A stretch of DNA of 6,858 nt from CAZBPZ01 sp964493955 (GTDB lineage: Bacteria > Chloroflexota > Dehalococcoidia > Dehalococcoidales > Fen-1064): the NCBI GenBank assembly GCA_964493955.1, contig CAZBPZ010000080.1, forward strand, positions 1 through 6,858. Reading direction: 5' to 3'. How positions within the stretch are numbered: the stretch's first letter is position 1; the number at the start of each line of letters is the position of its first letter. The notes beneath the pieces are model-generated. The model ran no database searches and was not told the DNA's origin. It saw only the letters and a list, made by a program, of their open reading frames with translations. Below, piece after piece: positions 6,123 to 6,858 of this stretch. Made by a program: the position numbers and the translations under genes.

Positions 6123-6408
6123 GCCGCATCTCCCCGGGTGGCGCTCAACCCGTAGTGTAGGCCAGGGAGTAAGAGGAGTATGTGATTATTGTCGCTTTCC
6201 GGTGGGGGTGGTGGGTGGTTGTACCCAAGAATGATAGGCGCTGCCGGGGTGGGTGTCAATAGTGAGGGGGCGCTTTGCGGGAGTGCCGGCCTGGTGGTGG
6301 CCCGGGTAAGGACTGGCCCCGGGGGTTGCCCTCAGGCCTTCCCGGGGGTGGGGCTGTGTTGTGTGAAGGGTGGAGTTTTTAGCGAGGGGTTTGGGTTGGT
6401 CTTTGAGG
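6123..6408. other. Gene-poor G/T-rich spacer
   Basis: About 286 bases between the rubrerythrin gene and the NYN gene. An open frame at 6189-6506 on the plus strand is Gly-rich, has no recognisable motif and overlaps the NYN gene, so I do not call it. The minus-strand promoter for the oxygen-defence genes should lie here. The best -10-like hexamer is AATAAT (minus strand, 6185-6190), but no matching -35 was found. The spacer also holds a G-rich run at 6201-6218 and three CCCGGG palindromes (6301, 6318, 6341). No tRNA or other structured RNA was recognised. Confidence 0.5.
6344..6408 (-). terminator. Possible Rho-dependent termination zone after the NYN gene
   Basis: Directly after the NYN stop codon the minus-strand RNA would be C-rich and G-poor. 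By hand count, 65 bases hold 34 C and 3 G, with C clusters spaced by A-rich stretches. Such C-over-G bubbles are the known character of rut sites. No hairpin with a U tail follows the gene. This is inferred from composition only. Confidence 0.3.
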
Positions 6409-6858
6409 TTATTGCCAACAAGGTGGCTTCTGAATTTGTGTTCCGTCAGACAGTGGAAATGGGTCAGGGAGTTGGTGCCGAACGTAACTATTCTTGTGTA
6501 TTTTGAATGAGCCCGGTGCTAGGTTCTGCAGTTCCCTGTTGTGGCGCTTATAAGGAAAGGCGAAGATGATATGCTTGCGTGGGAAGAGAATCTTAGCGGT
6601 TCTTACTGCGGAGGCTAAGTCTGTGTCCCCAGTCATTAGAACGACACAATCACACTCATCTTTGTGAAGCACTGTAAATAGTGTTGCGGCAATAGCAACG
6701 TCTGTTTCTTTTTCCTCGTGCCTAATGATTCGTTTCTCACAATATGGACATTTAATAGTCTTGGGCTTGAATCTGCTTAGTTGGACTTTTATACCAGTTT
6801 CTCGAAGACATTTTATATAGGATTTGTGGCGTGCAATCACGCTAGGGTCATTCAAGTG
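6409..6858 (-). CDS. NYN-domain (PIN-like fold) protein, N-terminus missing
   Basis: The last 149 residues of a protein running off the right edge; the frame is open to base 6858 and the TTG at 6855 is not a likely start. EEKETDVAIAATLF followed by DCVVLMTGDTDLASAVRTAK is the conserved centre and acidic end of the NYN/LabA-type domain, a PIN-like nuclease fold. The Asp of TDV and the two Asp of GDTD would be metal ligands. The first catalytic Asp, normally in a YIDG-N-type motif near the N-terminus, lies outside the window. A CPYC pair sits before the EEK segment, and the C-terminus has QLPDPFPLSDGT and KPP, a tail I recall from other members. RNase activity is a family inference, not proven here. 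At about 42% G+C in the line counted, it is far poorer in GC than its neighbours, suggesting acquisition by transfer. It is not obviously part of the oxygen-defence block. Confidence 0.8.
   Translation of the reverse strand, partial: HLNDPSVIARHKSYIKCLRETGIKVQLSRFKPKTIKCPYCEKRIIRHEEKETDVAIAATLFTVLHKDECDCVVLMTGDTDLASAVRTAKILFPRKHIIFAFPYKRHNRELQNLAPGSFKIHKNSYVRHQLPDPFPLSDGTQIQKPPCWQ

Noticed and set aside
6317..6347. Hairpin CCCCGGG / CCCGGGG with a 17-base loop as a terminator
   Set aside because: The 7-bp stem is possible, but no T-run follows on either strand, and each arm is partly self-palindromic, so pairing may be incidental to the GC-rich composition.
6189..6506. Plus-strand frame of 105 codons in the spacer
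   Set aside because: It is Gly-rich low-complexity translation, shows no family features and overlaps the motif-supported NYN gene on the other strand.

Overview
The window carries two convergent gene blocks from a GC-rich bacterium, followed at the right edge by an AT-richer fragment of different character. One 60-base line in the pab region counts to about 70% G+C, against about 42% for a line in the last gene. GTG and TTG starts and good GGAGG-type ribosome sites suggest an ordinary high-GC bacterium. The set of rubrerythrin, rubredoxin, A-type flavoprotein and ferritin-like genes is typical of anaerobes and microaerophiles that must survive oxygen. The proteins remind me of anaerobic Chloroflexota (Dehalococcoidia-like) sequences. 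That is an impression from memory; no phylogenetic marker is present.

Plus strand, 1 to 2411: a tight pabB-pabA-pabC cluster. PabB (cut at the left edge) and PabA together turn chorismate plus glutamine into 4-amino-4-deoxychorismate, and PabC, a class IV PLP enzyme, releases p-aminobenzoate. The Lys in the PIKGT motif of PabB points to the p-aminobenzoate enzyme rather than to anthranilate synthase.

Minus strand, 6122 down to 2408: rubrerythrin-like diiron protein, rubredoxin, A-type flavoprotein (FprA/ROO), a tandem double ferritin-like protein, then folP. The first four form a plausible electron chain and diiron set for reducing O2, peroxide or NO and perhaps handling iron. folP (dihydropteroate synthase) uses the p-aminobenzoate made by the plus-strand genes. 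It is therefore in the same pathway as its convergent neighbour but cotranscribed, if at all, with the oxygen-defence genes. pabC and folP end inside one shared CTAG palindrome with no terminator between them. A terminator-like hairpin on the plus strand lies just beyond the folP start.

Right edge, 6123 to 6858: about 290 bases without a convincing gene, G/T-rich on the plus strand, then a minus-strand NYN-domain (PIN-like nuclease fold) gene lacking its N-terminus. Its base composition suggests separate ancestry. I do not see a clearly new system. The most unusual points are the antisense layout at pabC/folP, the double ferritin with two complete sets of diiron ligands, and the coupling of folP to an oxygen-defence operon.
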